Shown here piece by piece: positions 1 through 6,113 of a DNA stretch of 6,714 bases; position 1 is the first letter of the stretch, and every line of letters starts with the position of its first letter. Both the position numbers and the translations under genes were made by a program. The notes beneath the pieces were generated by a model. That model saw only the letters and a program-made list of their open reading frames with translations, searched no databases and was not told the origin of the DNA. Where the stretch lies: assembly GCA_913062745.1 (NCBI GenBank), contig CAJXXJ010000217.1, positions 1 to 6,714 on the forward strand, read 5' to 3'. The DNA comes from an uncultured Phaeodactylibacter sp. Lineage in GTDB: Bacteria; Bacteroidota; Bacteroidia; Chitinophagales; Saprospiraceae.

Positions 1-454
1 GGTACCGCAGGCTGCCGGCTAAGAGCACCCACCCTCCGGCAAATCCATTTTGGTAGTGAATAGCGGCGAGCACCAGGCAGAGCAACGCGTCGGTTTCGAT
101 GTCCAGTGTAGCGCCCAGTTCGCTCTGCTGTTGATACTTACGCGCCAGATAGCCATCAATACCGTCTGTGACGATGACTAACAGGAAAGCCACGAAGCTC
201 CGGTACGGATGCCAGCCGGATTGCAGACCTCCGGCTGCGATGAGCAGTGCCAGCCGGCTGATCGTTACCCAGTTGGCATAGCCCCCCAGCGGGCGCAGGG
301 CGAGCAGGCGCCGCATATTGACCGCGAGATAGCCGGTAAAAGAGATACCAGCCAGCAGTAGGAGCGGAGACAAGCTGTCTGTCCAGAGCAGCAGGCCTAG
401 TCCGCTGAGCATTGCGGTGGCGTGTATGCGGCTCCAGGCGGTATCAGCTTGCAT
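1..454 (-). CDS. CDP-alcohol phosphatidyltransferase family protein, 3' end beyond the window
   Basis: This is an integral membrane enzyme family that moves a phosphatidyl or other phospho-alcohol group from a CDP-linked donor to an alcohol, as in phospholipid head-group synthesis. The first 151 residues are visible. The full family signature D-x2-D-G-x2-A-R-x8-G-x3-D-x3-D is present: D97, D100, G101, A104, R105, G114, D118 and D122, the residues that bind metal and CDP. Hydrophobic segments lie at about 14-24, 28-46, 66-76, 87-96 and 124-133. The ATG at 452-454 lies inside the last codons of the upstream methyltransferase gene, giving an 11-bp overlap that suggests translational coupling. 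The reading frame is open to the left edge, so the C-terminus is missing. The family call is firm. The acceptor alcohol cannot be read from the sequence. Confidence 0.9.
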   Translation of the reverse strand, partial: MQADTAWSRIHATAMLSGLGLLLWTDSLSPLLLLAGISFTGYLAVNMRRLLALRPLGGYANWVTISRLALLIAAGGLQSGWHPYRSFVAFLLVIVTDGIDGYLARKYQQQSELGATLDIETDALLCLVLAAIHYQNGFAGGWVLLAGSLRY

Positions 455-1322
455 GGTAGGGCAGGAATTGGTCCAGATGAGCAACGGTGAGGCGCAGTTG
501 CCCCTGCTCCAGGAGTTGTTGTTTGCGCTCCAGCCAGCCCGGCAGGTCCAGCTTCGGAGCTACCTCGGGTATACTTTTTTCCATGAAGGAAAGCAGGTGC
601 CGGTGCATCAGGCGGTCGGAGGGGCGGATGATCCAGTCGCTTTGCCCTTCCACCGGGCTTTTGCCGTAGAGCTGCTGACCGGTTTGCCGAAAGGCATCCG
701 CACAATCCGGGCCCAGGGCTCTCCCGAAGTCCTGCTGCCGCTGCATGTGTTTTTCGTAGGCGGCGATCATTGCGGCATCCTGCCCTTCTTCCGGGAAGAA
801 CTGCATACCCTGGTAGTTGAGCATGGTGTAAAAGCCCAGCTCGTAGTTGTACAGCACTTGCAGCAATTGTTCCAGCATTTCGGGGCTGAGCAGGTCAATA
901 ACTGCCGATGCGGTGGCCAGCTGATAGTGCTGCAGGGGCAGCAGGCGGTCCAGCTTCAGAAATGAGCCCTTGATAAATTGGATAGAGATTTCCTGTTTGT
1001 CGCGTTGCAGCACGATTTGGTCCGCTTCATCCAGTGTGGTTTGCATGCCTTTGGCGTGGCCCCACAGTTGAATACGTTGCCGGGCGTGTTTGAGCAGGGA
1101 TGGGTTGAGCTCTACCAGGGTCCAGCGTTGGGAGCCCTGGATTTTGGGCGCCAGATAAAGGAAGGTAGCTCCGCTGCCCGCGCCCAAATCGATAATATTA
1201 ACGGGCTCGTACTGCTGGGCAGCCTGCAAAAATGCGTGTTCTACCTGTGGGTTGCGCGCTGCCTCGTCGAAACGGTTGCGCTCTTCCAGCCAGTCGGTGG
1301 CAAATTGAGTATCAGTTGGCAA
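444..1322 (-). CDS. Class I SAM-dependent methyltransferase
   Basis: This 292-residue soluble protein has a Rossmann-type SAM-binding core. Motif I (IIDLGAGSGA) is at 43-52, and the acidic residue ending strand 2 is E71 in LVELNP. A later conserved block, TASAVIDLLS (137-146), is followed by an FGRALGPD segment near 199-206. From memory, a similar ASALLDL plus FGxALGPD pattern occurs in an uncharacterised family found near pterin-synthase-like and alcohol-dehydrogenase genes. The start is unusual: an in-frame TAA lies three codons upstream of the first possible start, so TTG at 1320-1322 is the best choice, and the first in-frame ATG comes only after motif I. The 3' end overlaps the phosphatidyltransferase gene by 11 bp. 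The CoA-binding gene ends 54 bp upstream with no visible terminator between them. The substrate is unknown; lipid or head-group methylation is an inference from the neighbour. Confidence 0.85.
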   Translation of the reverse strand: MPTDTQFATDWLEERNRFDEAARNPQVEHAFLQAAQQYEPVNIIDLGAGSGATFLYLAPKIQGSQRWTLVELNPSLLKHARQRIQLWGHAKGMQTTLDEADQIVLQRDKQEISIQFIKGSFLKLDRLLPLQHYQLATASAVIDLLSPEMLEQLLQVLYNYELGFYTMLNYQGMQFFPEEGQDAAMIAAYEKHMQRQQDFGRALGPDCADAFRQTGQQLYGKSPVEGQSDWIIRPSDRLMHRHLLSFMEKSIPEVAPKLDLPGWLERKQQLLEQGQLRLTVAHLDQFLPYHAS

Positions 1323-1376
1323 GGTTGGTTTTTACTGTCTAACCGTATCGCAGGGGGTGGGGTTCAAAACCGGGGG

Positions 1377-1736
1377 TCAGTAGTTGCCGAGGGACAGCAT
1401 AACGAGTGTACAGCCGACTTCCACCTCAACGCCACGCTCTTTGGCCATTTGGATCAGCTCCATGTTTTCGGTGCCCGGGTTGAAGATAATGCGCTTAGGC
1501 TTCAGGCTGAAGATGTACTCGTAGTAAGGCGGCTGCCGCTGCGGGCCAAGGTAGAGCGTGATGGTGTGTACGCCTTCCACTTCCGGCGTGCCTTTGACGA
1601 TTTCTATGCCGGCGATGCTGCCGTCTTTAATACCGATGGGCACAGCTTCGTGGCCTTTGGACTTCAGTTGCTCCACTGCCGAATAGGAATAGCGGATAGG
1701 TTTGGGGGATGCGCCGAGTACTACGGTTTTTTTCAT
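1377..1736 (-). CDS. CoA-binding domain protein (YccU-like)
   Basis: This 119-residue single-domain protein matches the CoA-binding (CoA_binding_2) Rossmann-like family. The N-terminal strand and glycine turn KKTVVLGASPKP (2-13) is the nucleotide-binding loop. The family's C-terminal half is seen in RIIFNPGTEN (82-91), followed by a VEVGCTLVML strand (106-115) near the end. The length is normal for stand-alone members. These proteins bind CoA or a similar nucleotide, and most have no assigned reaction. The ATG at 1734-1736 is the natural start because the glycine loop follows directly. The gene diverges from the kinase-like gene across 99 bp and may be co-transcribed with the methyltransferase 54 bp downstream. 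No functional link to that gene is evident. Confidence 0.9.
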   Translation of the reverse strand: MKKTVVLGASPKPIRYSYSAVEQLKSKGHEAVPIGIKDGSIAGIEIVKGTPEVEGVHTITLYLGPQRQPPYYEYIFSLKPKRIIFNPGTENMELIQMAKERGVEVEVGCTLVMLSLGNY

Positions 1737-1835
1737 TACGAATGCATTGTTTAACCGGAAAACAACCGTTTGAGCGCAGAGTTTTAGCCGACAATCTCCG
1801 TTATTGTGGTATATTACGAAACAACTAAGTGTAAA
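1737..1835. promoter_or_regulatory. Divergent intergenic region with presumed back-to-back promoters
   Basis: This 99-bp AT-rich spacer separates two divergent genes, so it should carry a promoter in each direction. I find no convincing copy of the Bacteroidota -7 consensus (TAnnTTTG) with a matching -33 box on either strand. The pentamer CGGTT occurs twice with an 11-bp period on the minus strand near 1753-1770. That would place both copies on one DNA face, but it is too short to call an operator. No Shine-Dalgarno sequence precedes either start, as is usual in the phylum. Confidence 0.4.
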
Positions 1836-2360
1836 ATGACCAAGCGATATCCAAAAACGCTGTCCAGAGGCGCGAATAATACCGTGATCGCCCTGTCTAA
1901 AACAGAAGTTGCGAAACTATTTGTAGAGGACACCCGGTCTGATATCGGTTCCGAAGCCGAGAAGATGCAGTTTGCCAATGAAGTAAATGATTTAGTGGTG
2001 AAATTCATCCGTCTGGATATCGATGAATCTATGGATGCCGATATGCTGGTTATGGAGCGACTCTATCCGTTGGATTTCCGGGCGTATGAATTTGAACGCC
2101 GCGAGTTGTGGCTTGATCTTTTCGAAGACGAGCTTCGGACTTTGCATCAGGCAGGCTTCGTACACCGAGATCTTCAGCGGCCCTCTGATATGCCTGGAAT
2201 GCGATTTGACAATATCTTTCTTACAGAATCCGGAATTCGCCTTATTGACGTAGGTATCTCTGCTCTGCGGCCTAAGGTAGGCGAACGGCTCTTTCAGCGC
2301 TTTGTGGAGCGGGAGCTGGAGGAGCTGGAAGTATTTCGGCAGTTCTGGTTAGGGCGATAG
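1836..2360 (+). CDS. Minimal protein-kinase-like protein
   Basis: This 174-residue protein carries the central kinase-fold motifs in order. They are a candidate ATP-binding lysine K27 (EVAKLF), possible helix-C glutamates within 40-49, a hinge-like LVMERL (71-76), the catalytic loop HRDL (110-113), the following Asn N126 (FDNIFL), and DVG (138-140) in place of DFG. Between HRDL and N126 there are about 8 extra residues compared with HRDLKxxN, an unusual insertion in the catalytic loop. Only about 35 residues follow DVG, so the activation segment and most of the C-lobe are missing, as in compact RIO- or Kdo-kinase-like proteins. The glycine-rich loop is reduced to SRGANNTV (10-17). I chose the ATG at 1836; a GTG at 1806 would add ten residues of no visible meaning. 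The gene overlaps the MBOAT gene tail to tail by 12 bp. The substrate, and whether it is active, are unknown. Confidence 0.7.
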   Translation: MTKRYPKTLSRGANNTVIALSKTEVAKLFVEDTRSDIGSEAEKMQFANEVNDLVVKFIRLDIDESMDADMLVMERLYPLDFRAYEFERRELWLDLFEDELRTLHQAGFVHRDLQRPSDMPGMRFDNIFLTESGIRLIDVGISALRPKVGERLFQRFVERELEELEVFRQFWLGR

Positions 2361-3275
2361 GGCCACAATCTGCCACACCACCTCTCTCAAAAAAGGTGCA
2401 TGAAACAACAGCGGCAACGGCAGTATCAAGGCCCCAACCACCCAAACTTTACCCGGCTTTTTTCTCCCAAACCACTTTTTCTCTGCGGCCATCAGCAGTC
2501 CGTGTATCAAAAAGTATAGCATGGGCAATCCATACCCCCGTTGGACCGAAAAGCTGATGGCGATTTCGTGCAGCAAGCCGGATAGCAAAAAAGCCAGCAA
2601 GCCTGCCCATTTTACCCCCACTGCTCTTGACCATGGCTTGAATACAGCTGTAGCAGTCATTTCCGAAAAGGGGATATTCCAGCGTTTGCCCCAGAATTCC
2701 GATAAGCTGAGCGAAAGAAAGGGAAGTCTGAATGCCCTGCGGGCTGGAAAGCCGAGCCATTGCAGAAATACTGTGCTGAGTGGCAATAAGCCAAAGTGGA
2801 GGATAGCGCTCAGGGCAAGCAGGGCGGGTAGAGACCAAAGATAGAGGGTCGCTCCTTGCATCTTTTCTGGGGCATACAGCCGGAGCGAAAATAGGATCAA
2901 AGTGCCAATTAGTAGGTGGATGATACCATTTAGCGCTAGTTTTAAATCCAACGGCAGGTTCCTCTTGCGCTGTGCAAAGATGCTGGGGTTCATGCTTACT
3001 GTGAGCCAATAGTAAACCAAATAACGGCCTGGCGGGAGCTTCCCTTTTGGGTGCCAGGCTGCTACGACCACCTTCATGGCGTGCAGGAGGGGGATGATAA
3101 GCGCCAACATCCGCCATAAGCCGCCCCCACCTAAGAACAGTATGTGGCCAAGCAGTACGCTGAATATGGGAAATACCCATGCTACCCGGCAATCTCCATT
3201 TCTACTTACGTATACATAACCGGCTATACATTGAATGATGAGCCAACTACCCCAAATGAAATAAGCAGGGTTCAT
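2349..3275 (-). CDS. Wax-synthase-like MBOAT family acyltransferase
   Basis: This 308-residue protein is almost entirely hydrophobic, with about eight predicted membrane segments. It matches the wax-synthase-like branch of the membrane-bound O-acyltransferases. The branch signature is visible as SLSEFWGKRWN (190-200), and the candidate active-site histidine is H236 in SGLLHE. Family members transfer an acyl group from acyl-CoA to an alcohol: wax-ester synthesis in plants, and various lipid or envelope acylations in bacteria. The ATG at 3273-3275 overlaps a TGA at 3272-3274 that ends the shifted frame of the small membrane protein gene upstream (ATGA), a typical coupled junction. The stop lies inside the 3' end of the convergent kinase-like gene. 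No substrate can be named from the sequence. A poly-hydroxyl or sterol/fatty alcohol acceptor is a guess. Confidence 0.8.
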   Translation of the reverse strand: MNPAYFIWGSWLIIQCIAGYVYVSRNGDCRVAWVFPIFSVLLGHILFLGGGGLWRMLALIIPLLHAMKVVVAAWHPKGKLPPGRYLVYYWLTVSMNPSIFAQRKRNLPLDLKLALNGIIHLLIGTLILFSLRLYAPEKMQGATLYLWSLPALLALSAILHFGLLPLSTVFLQWLGFPARRAFRLPFLSLSLSEFWGKRWNIPFSEMTATAVFKPWSRAVGVKWAGLLAFLLSGLLHEIAISFSVQRGYGLPMLYFLIHGLLMAAEKKWFGRKKPGKVWVVGALILPLPLLFHAPFLREVVWQIVALSP

Positions 3276-3346
3276 AATACAATATTCAGATAAAAGGCAT
3301 AGCCATACACCACGCTAAAGAGTACAAACAGCGCCACCACCCGCCC
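3272..3346 (-). other. Out-of-frame continuation of the small membrane protein gene
   Basis: The +1 frame relative to the upstream gene encodes a fourth hydrophobic segment ending in YLNIVL and then TGA. The stop shares two bases with the ATG of the MBOAT gene (ATGA). Two GGG runs on the minus strand, at 3344-3346 and 3340-3342, are the likely sites of the one-base difference. With the second run corrected, the junction reads YGEWAVVALF. Without this reading, bases 3276-3314 would be an unexplained gap. Confidence 0.6.
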
Positions 3347-3689
3347 ACTCGCCGTAGGTATAAATCCAGCCTTCCGGCACCTCACTCTTATCGAAATAGA
3401 CAAACTGAATGACCAATCGTGCCAGCCAGTACAAGGCAATGAGCGCCGTAGTCGCTACAGCCAGCCCCGAGCCTGAAATCAGCTCTTCCGTCAACGTAAG
3501 GGAAACGATACCGAAATAGAGGTTGATGCAAAGAATATAGCCCGCGTAAGTCCAGAACATCTGTTTGATGAGCAGGGGCGCTTGCGCAAATGCAGCTTTC
3601 CAGTCTAGCAATTTTGGTAGAGCGGAGGAGCCGATGACCAGGCCAATGTGGGCCAAGCCGCAGAGCTGGAGGATGTTGTCTATGGTCAT
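3315..3689 (-). CDS. Small integral membrane protein, apparently frameshifted near its 3' end
   Basis: As it stands this reads 124 residues with three hydrophobic segments (about 10-28, 45-66 and 75-98). A polar loop with DKSEVPEGW (100-108) follows, and it ends in an abrupt, non-hydrophobic GGGAVCTL. I do not recognise the family. The reading frame one base later continues, without a stop, through a strong membrane segment (VVALFVLFSVVYGYAF) to a TGA at 3272-3274 that overlaps the MBOAT start. Removing one G from the G-rich stretch at 3340-3346 joins the two frames into a protein of about 138 residues with four membrane segments. The gene lies 40 bp downstream of the nuclease gene and directly upstream of the MBOAT, so it is probably a partner of the MBOAT. 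A sequencing error, a real mutation and a programmed shift are all possible. Confidence 0.7.
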   Translation of the reverse strand: MTIDNILQLCGLAHIGLVIGSSALPKLLDWKAAFAQAPLLIKQMFWTYAGYILCINLYFGIVSLTLTEELISGSGLAVATTALIALYWLARLVIQFVYFDKSEVPEGWIYTYGEWAGGGAVCTL

Positions 3690-3729
3690 GAGGAGAGGTT
3701 TTACGTTAAGCTATAATAACACCACATGT

Positions 3730-4680
3730 TCAGAGCTGTTCCACCTCCGCTACACTCAGCCCGGTTAGCTCAGCAATCGTTGCAGTATCGAAGCCCTTCG
3801 TTTTCATGCGCCGGGCCATGGCTATGGCTTGTTGCCTTTCACCTTTCTGCTCTCCCCTTTGCTGTCCTTCGGAATAGGCATCCTCAATAAGCGTGCGCTC
3901 ACTGCTGACGCTATCCCAGTATTTATCGTAAGCAACCAGCTCTTGTTTGGTAAACGCGCTCTCTTGCAGGTATTCGATTGCTTCCCGCACCTCGGGGATT
4001 TCCAATAGATCTGCGGGGAGATGCTCCGTCCCGTCTTCGATCTCCGTAAGGTAGCGAAGCCAGAGTACCTGAAGTTTTTTCTCCGTCAGGTTTTGTGCCT
4101 TGAATTTGGGAAGTTCTACGAAAATGAGCTGCAGCCCATCAATCCGTCTCTCCGGAAACTGAGTGTGCACGATGGCGTAATGATGGTAGTAAGCAGGGGT
4201 GCCGGGTTCAAAGTTTTCGTTGACCAGGCTTAGAGCGTAGACGGGTTTCAGCCCTTTATGCCGACGACGAAGTAGTTTGGGACCCAACATGACTTCGTGT
4301 CGGCATATACTCGTGCGTCGGGTTTGTGCCTTACGCCCAAACCTCTCCGTTCCGAGTATATATTCGTGGCCGCGGTCCAGCTGCTTGACATAAGCTTTGG
4401 AAGCATTGAAAAGCACGCGGTTTTTAAAACTGTCTGTCCAGAGCATCTGCATTTCCACTATGAACTGTCTGCCCCGGTTGTCTGTGCAGCGGACGTCCAC
4501 TACAGAGTTTTTGAGGAGCGGAATTTCAGGGACGAGTTCGGCTGGAATGTATTCGATATGCTCTATCTGTTGCCCCTCTTTCAGCGGCAGTAAGGCATTG
4601 AGAAAGCTGCGCAGCAAATGTGGGTGCTGCCCAAATACCTTTTTGAAGGTAAGGTCATTTTTTGGATCAAGGTATCGCAT
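3730..4680 (-). CDS. Rpn-family PD-(D/E)XK nuclease (transposase-like), with an in-frame palindromic insertion
   Basis: This 316-residue protein belongs to the Rpn/PD-(D/E)XK 'transposase-like' family, DNA nucleases linked in enterobacteria to RecA-independent recombination. The N-terminus MRYLDPKNDLTFKKVFG is the family hallmark. The nuclease core is D62 (VVDVR) with E76-x-Q78 (IVEMQM). KAYVKQLDRG (95-104) and LKPVYALSLVNENF (144-157) follow. The C-terminus has a charged helix (GQQRGEQKGERQQA) and a final helix pair. Homologues normally run almost directly from the GHEY-type segment to LKPVY. Here 34 extra, arginine-rich residues (108-141) intervene, encoded by two hairpins. I chose the ATG at 4678-4680; a longer reading to 4725 would run into the T-tract of the pdhC terminator and adds a non-family sequence. 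The motif TAttTTTG (4684-4691) matches the Bacteroidota -7 box but lies so close to the ATG that the mRNA would be nearly leaderless. Confidence 0.88.
   Translation of the reverse strand: MRYLDPKNDLTFKKVFGQHPHLLRSFLNALLPLKEGQQIEHIEYIPAELVPEIPLLKNSVVDVRCTDNRGRQFIVEMQMLWTDSFKNRVLFNASKAYVKQLDRGHEYILGTERFGRKAQTRRTSICRHEVMLGPKLLRRRHKGLKPVYALSLVNENFEPGTPAYYHHYAIVHTQFPERRIDGLQLIFVELPKFKAQNLTEKKLQVLWLRYLTEIEDGTEHLPADLLEIPEVREAIEYLQESAFTKQELVAYDKYWDSVSSERTLIEDAYSEGQQRGEQKGERQQAIAMARRMKTKGFDTATIAELTGLSVAEVEQL
4257..4361. repeat. Double-hairpin palindromic element inserted in frame in the nuclease gene
   Basis: Two inverted repeats lie side by side and share the bases at 4305-4307. In the first, 4257-4265 (TATGCCGAC) pairs perfectly with 4299-4307, 4267-4273 (ACGAAGT) with 4292-4298, and the apex carries TTGG(GAC)CCAA-type pairing at 4277-4287. 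In the second, 4305-4313 (ATATACTCG) pairs perfectly with 4353-4361, with an inner GGTTTG/CAAACC pair at 4321-4326 and 4338-4343. The segment between codons at 4359 and 4258 is exactly 102 nt, so the host gene stays open. It interrupts the conserved run of the nuclease family between HEY and KGLKPVY. I see no second clear copy in the window. Confidence 0.7.
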
Positions 4681-4717
4681 ATTCAAAAATACAAAAAAAT
4701 AGGGGGCAGAGGTTCCC

Positions 4718-4753
4718 AAAAACAAAAGGGCTGCAGCACACCGCTGAAGCCCT
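4718..4753 (-). terminator. Rho-independent terminator of pdhC
   Basis: Just past the pdhC stop on the minus strand, an 11-bp stem with one mismatch forms between 4743-4753 and 4727-4737 (AGGGCTTCAGC against GCTGCAGCCCT). The loop is five bases (4738-4742), followed by the T-rich tract TTTTGTTTTT (4718-4727). It ends pdhC transcription before the nuclease gene, which implies that the nuclease has its own promoter. Confidence 0.8.
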
Positions 4754-4775
4754 CCGTTTTATCCGTCTGTAAACC

Positions 4776-6113
4776 CTACACCAGGATCCGGATCGGGTCT
4801 TCCAGTATTTCTTTTACCGTATTCAGGAAAGCCGCGCCGGTAGCTCCGTCCACCACGCGGTGGTCGCAGGACAGCGTCACTTTCATCATGTTGCCAATGG
4901 CCAGCTCACCATTTTTCACGATGGGCTTCTCAATGATGCCGCCTACAGCCAGGATGCAGCTGTCCGGCGGGTTGATGATGGCTGTGAATTCCTCGATGCC
5001 GAACATGCCCAGGTTAGAAATGGTGAAGGTATTGCCCTGCATCTCCTCGGTGGACAGCTTGCGGTTCTTTGCTTTGCCCGCCTGTGTTTTTACCTCGGTA
5101 TTGATTTGCGAAAGCGACTTCATGTCGGCGTAGCGGATGACCGGCACAAGCAGGCCTTCGTCTACCGCCACGGCAACTCCTATATTGATATCCTTGTTGT
5201 AGCGGATTTTGTCGCCCAGCCAGGAGGAGTTCACATTTGGGTGCTGTCGCAGTGCTACGGCGCAGGCTTTCAGGACCAGGTCGTTGAAGGAAATCTTCGT
5301 GGGTGCCACCTCGTTTAGGCGCTTGCGCACTTTGATGGCATTATCCATATTGATTTCCACTGTGAGGTAGAAATGCGGTGCGGAGAATTTGCTCTCGCCC
5401 AGCCGTCGCGCTATGGTCTTGCGCATCTGGCTGACGGGCACTTCTTCGTAATTGTCGCCGCTGGCAGAAATCGAAAATTCCGGAACCTTAGCGGCCGGAG
5501 CTTCCTCTTTAGCGGGCTGTGCAGCCGGTTGCTGCGGAGCTTCCGGTGCCGATGCCGGCTGTGCCTGTGGTGCCGGTGCGGACTGCTGCTGCTCGATCGC
5601 CGCTTCCACATCCCGCTTGACGATACGGCCGCCGTCGCCGGTGCCGTTGATGGCAGAAAGTTCGAGATTTGCTTCTTTGGCCATAGTGCGGGCCAGCGGG
5701 GAGGCTTTAATGCGCTTCCCTTCCTCTGAGCCGGAGCTGTCGCTTTGTGGTTCAGCAGCAGCGGCAGTTTCTTCCTGAGGAGCCTCTGTGCTTTCTTCTT
5801 CAGCAGCCTCCTCTTCGGAAGCGGCACCGTTGCCGTTGCTGCCCTGCTCTGCTTCCAGGGCTGCTTTCCAGTCTTCGCCTTCTTCGCCAATAACAGCGAT
5901 GACGTCATTAATAGGTACCGGGCCTTCCTTTACAGCGATGTGGAGGAGCACGCCGTCAAAGTAGCTGTCCAGCTCCATCGTGGCTTTGTCCGTCTCCACT
6001 TCGGCAAGGGTTTCGCCGGCTTCCACTTCTTCTCCCTCTTCTTTCAGCCAGCTCACAATATTGCCCTCTTCCATAGTATCACTCATGCGGGGCATGCGTA
6101 TGACTTCTGCCAT
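4776..6113 (-). CDS. pdhC: Pyruvate dehydrogenase E2, dihydrolipoamide acetyltransferase
   Basis: This E2 core of the pyruvate dehydrogenase complex transfers the acetyl group from lipoyl-lysine to CoA. The 445 residues show the full domain order. One lipoyl domain spans about 1-80, with the lipoylated lysine K43 in ETDKATME. An acidic E/A/S-rich linker follows (about 84-132), then the E1/E3-binding domain (134-173, KASPLARTMA through GGRIVKRDVE), a second Ala/Pro/Gln linker (about 176-212), and the catalytic acyltransferase domain (about 224-445). The catalytic motif is CDHRVVDG with H418 and D422. Many relatives carry two lipoyl domains; this one has a single domain and is correspondingly short. 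The ATG at 6111-6113 is set by the lipoyl domain's first strand. The gene ends in its own terminator and has no E1 or E3 gene beside it. A branched-chain E2 is possible but less likely from the sequence style. Confidence 0.93.
   Translation of the reverse strand: MAEVIRMPRMSDTMEEGNIVSWLKEEGEEVEAGETLAEVETDKATMELDSYFDGVLLHIAVKEGPVPINDVIAVIGEEGEDWKAALEAEQGSNGNGAASEEEAAEEESTEAPQEETAAAAEPQSDSSGSEEGKRIKASPLARTMAKEANLELSAINGTGDGGRIVKRDVEAAIEQQQSAPAPQAQPASAPEAPQQPAAQPAKEEAPAAKVPEFSISASGDNYEEVPVSQMRKTIARRLGESKFSAPHFYLTVEINMDNAIKVRKRLNEVAPTKISFNDLVLKACAVALRQHPNVNSSWLGDKIRYNKDINIGVAVAVDEGLLVPVIRYADMKSLSQINTEVKTQAGKAKNRKLSTEEMQGNTFTISNLGMFGIEEFTAIINPPDSCILAVGGIIEKPIVKNGELAIGNMMKVTLSCDHRVVDGATGAAFLNTVKEILEDPIRILV

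Noticed and set aside
417..1754. Long plus-strand open frames at 417-965 and 978-1754
   Set aside because: They lie opposite the methyltransferase and CoA-binding genes, which show clear family motifs. Their own translations have no recognisable domain, so they are antisense shadows.
1753..1770. CGGTT repeated with an 11-bp period upstream of the CoA-binding gene
   Set aside because: A five-base repeat seen twice is expected by chance, and nothing else marks it as an operator.
1806..1835. GTG start for the kinase-like gene, ten residues upstream
   Set aside because: The added residues have no kinase feature, and the ATG at 1836 with an AT-rich leader is more usual for the phylum.
4257..4361. 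The double hairpin as a transcription terminator or an insertion-sequence end
   Set aside because: It lies inside an open reading frame with no T-tract after either stem, and no transposase or target duplication longer than about three bases is visible.
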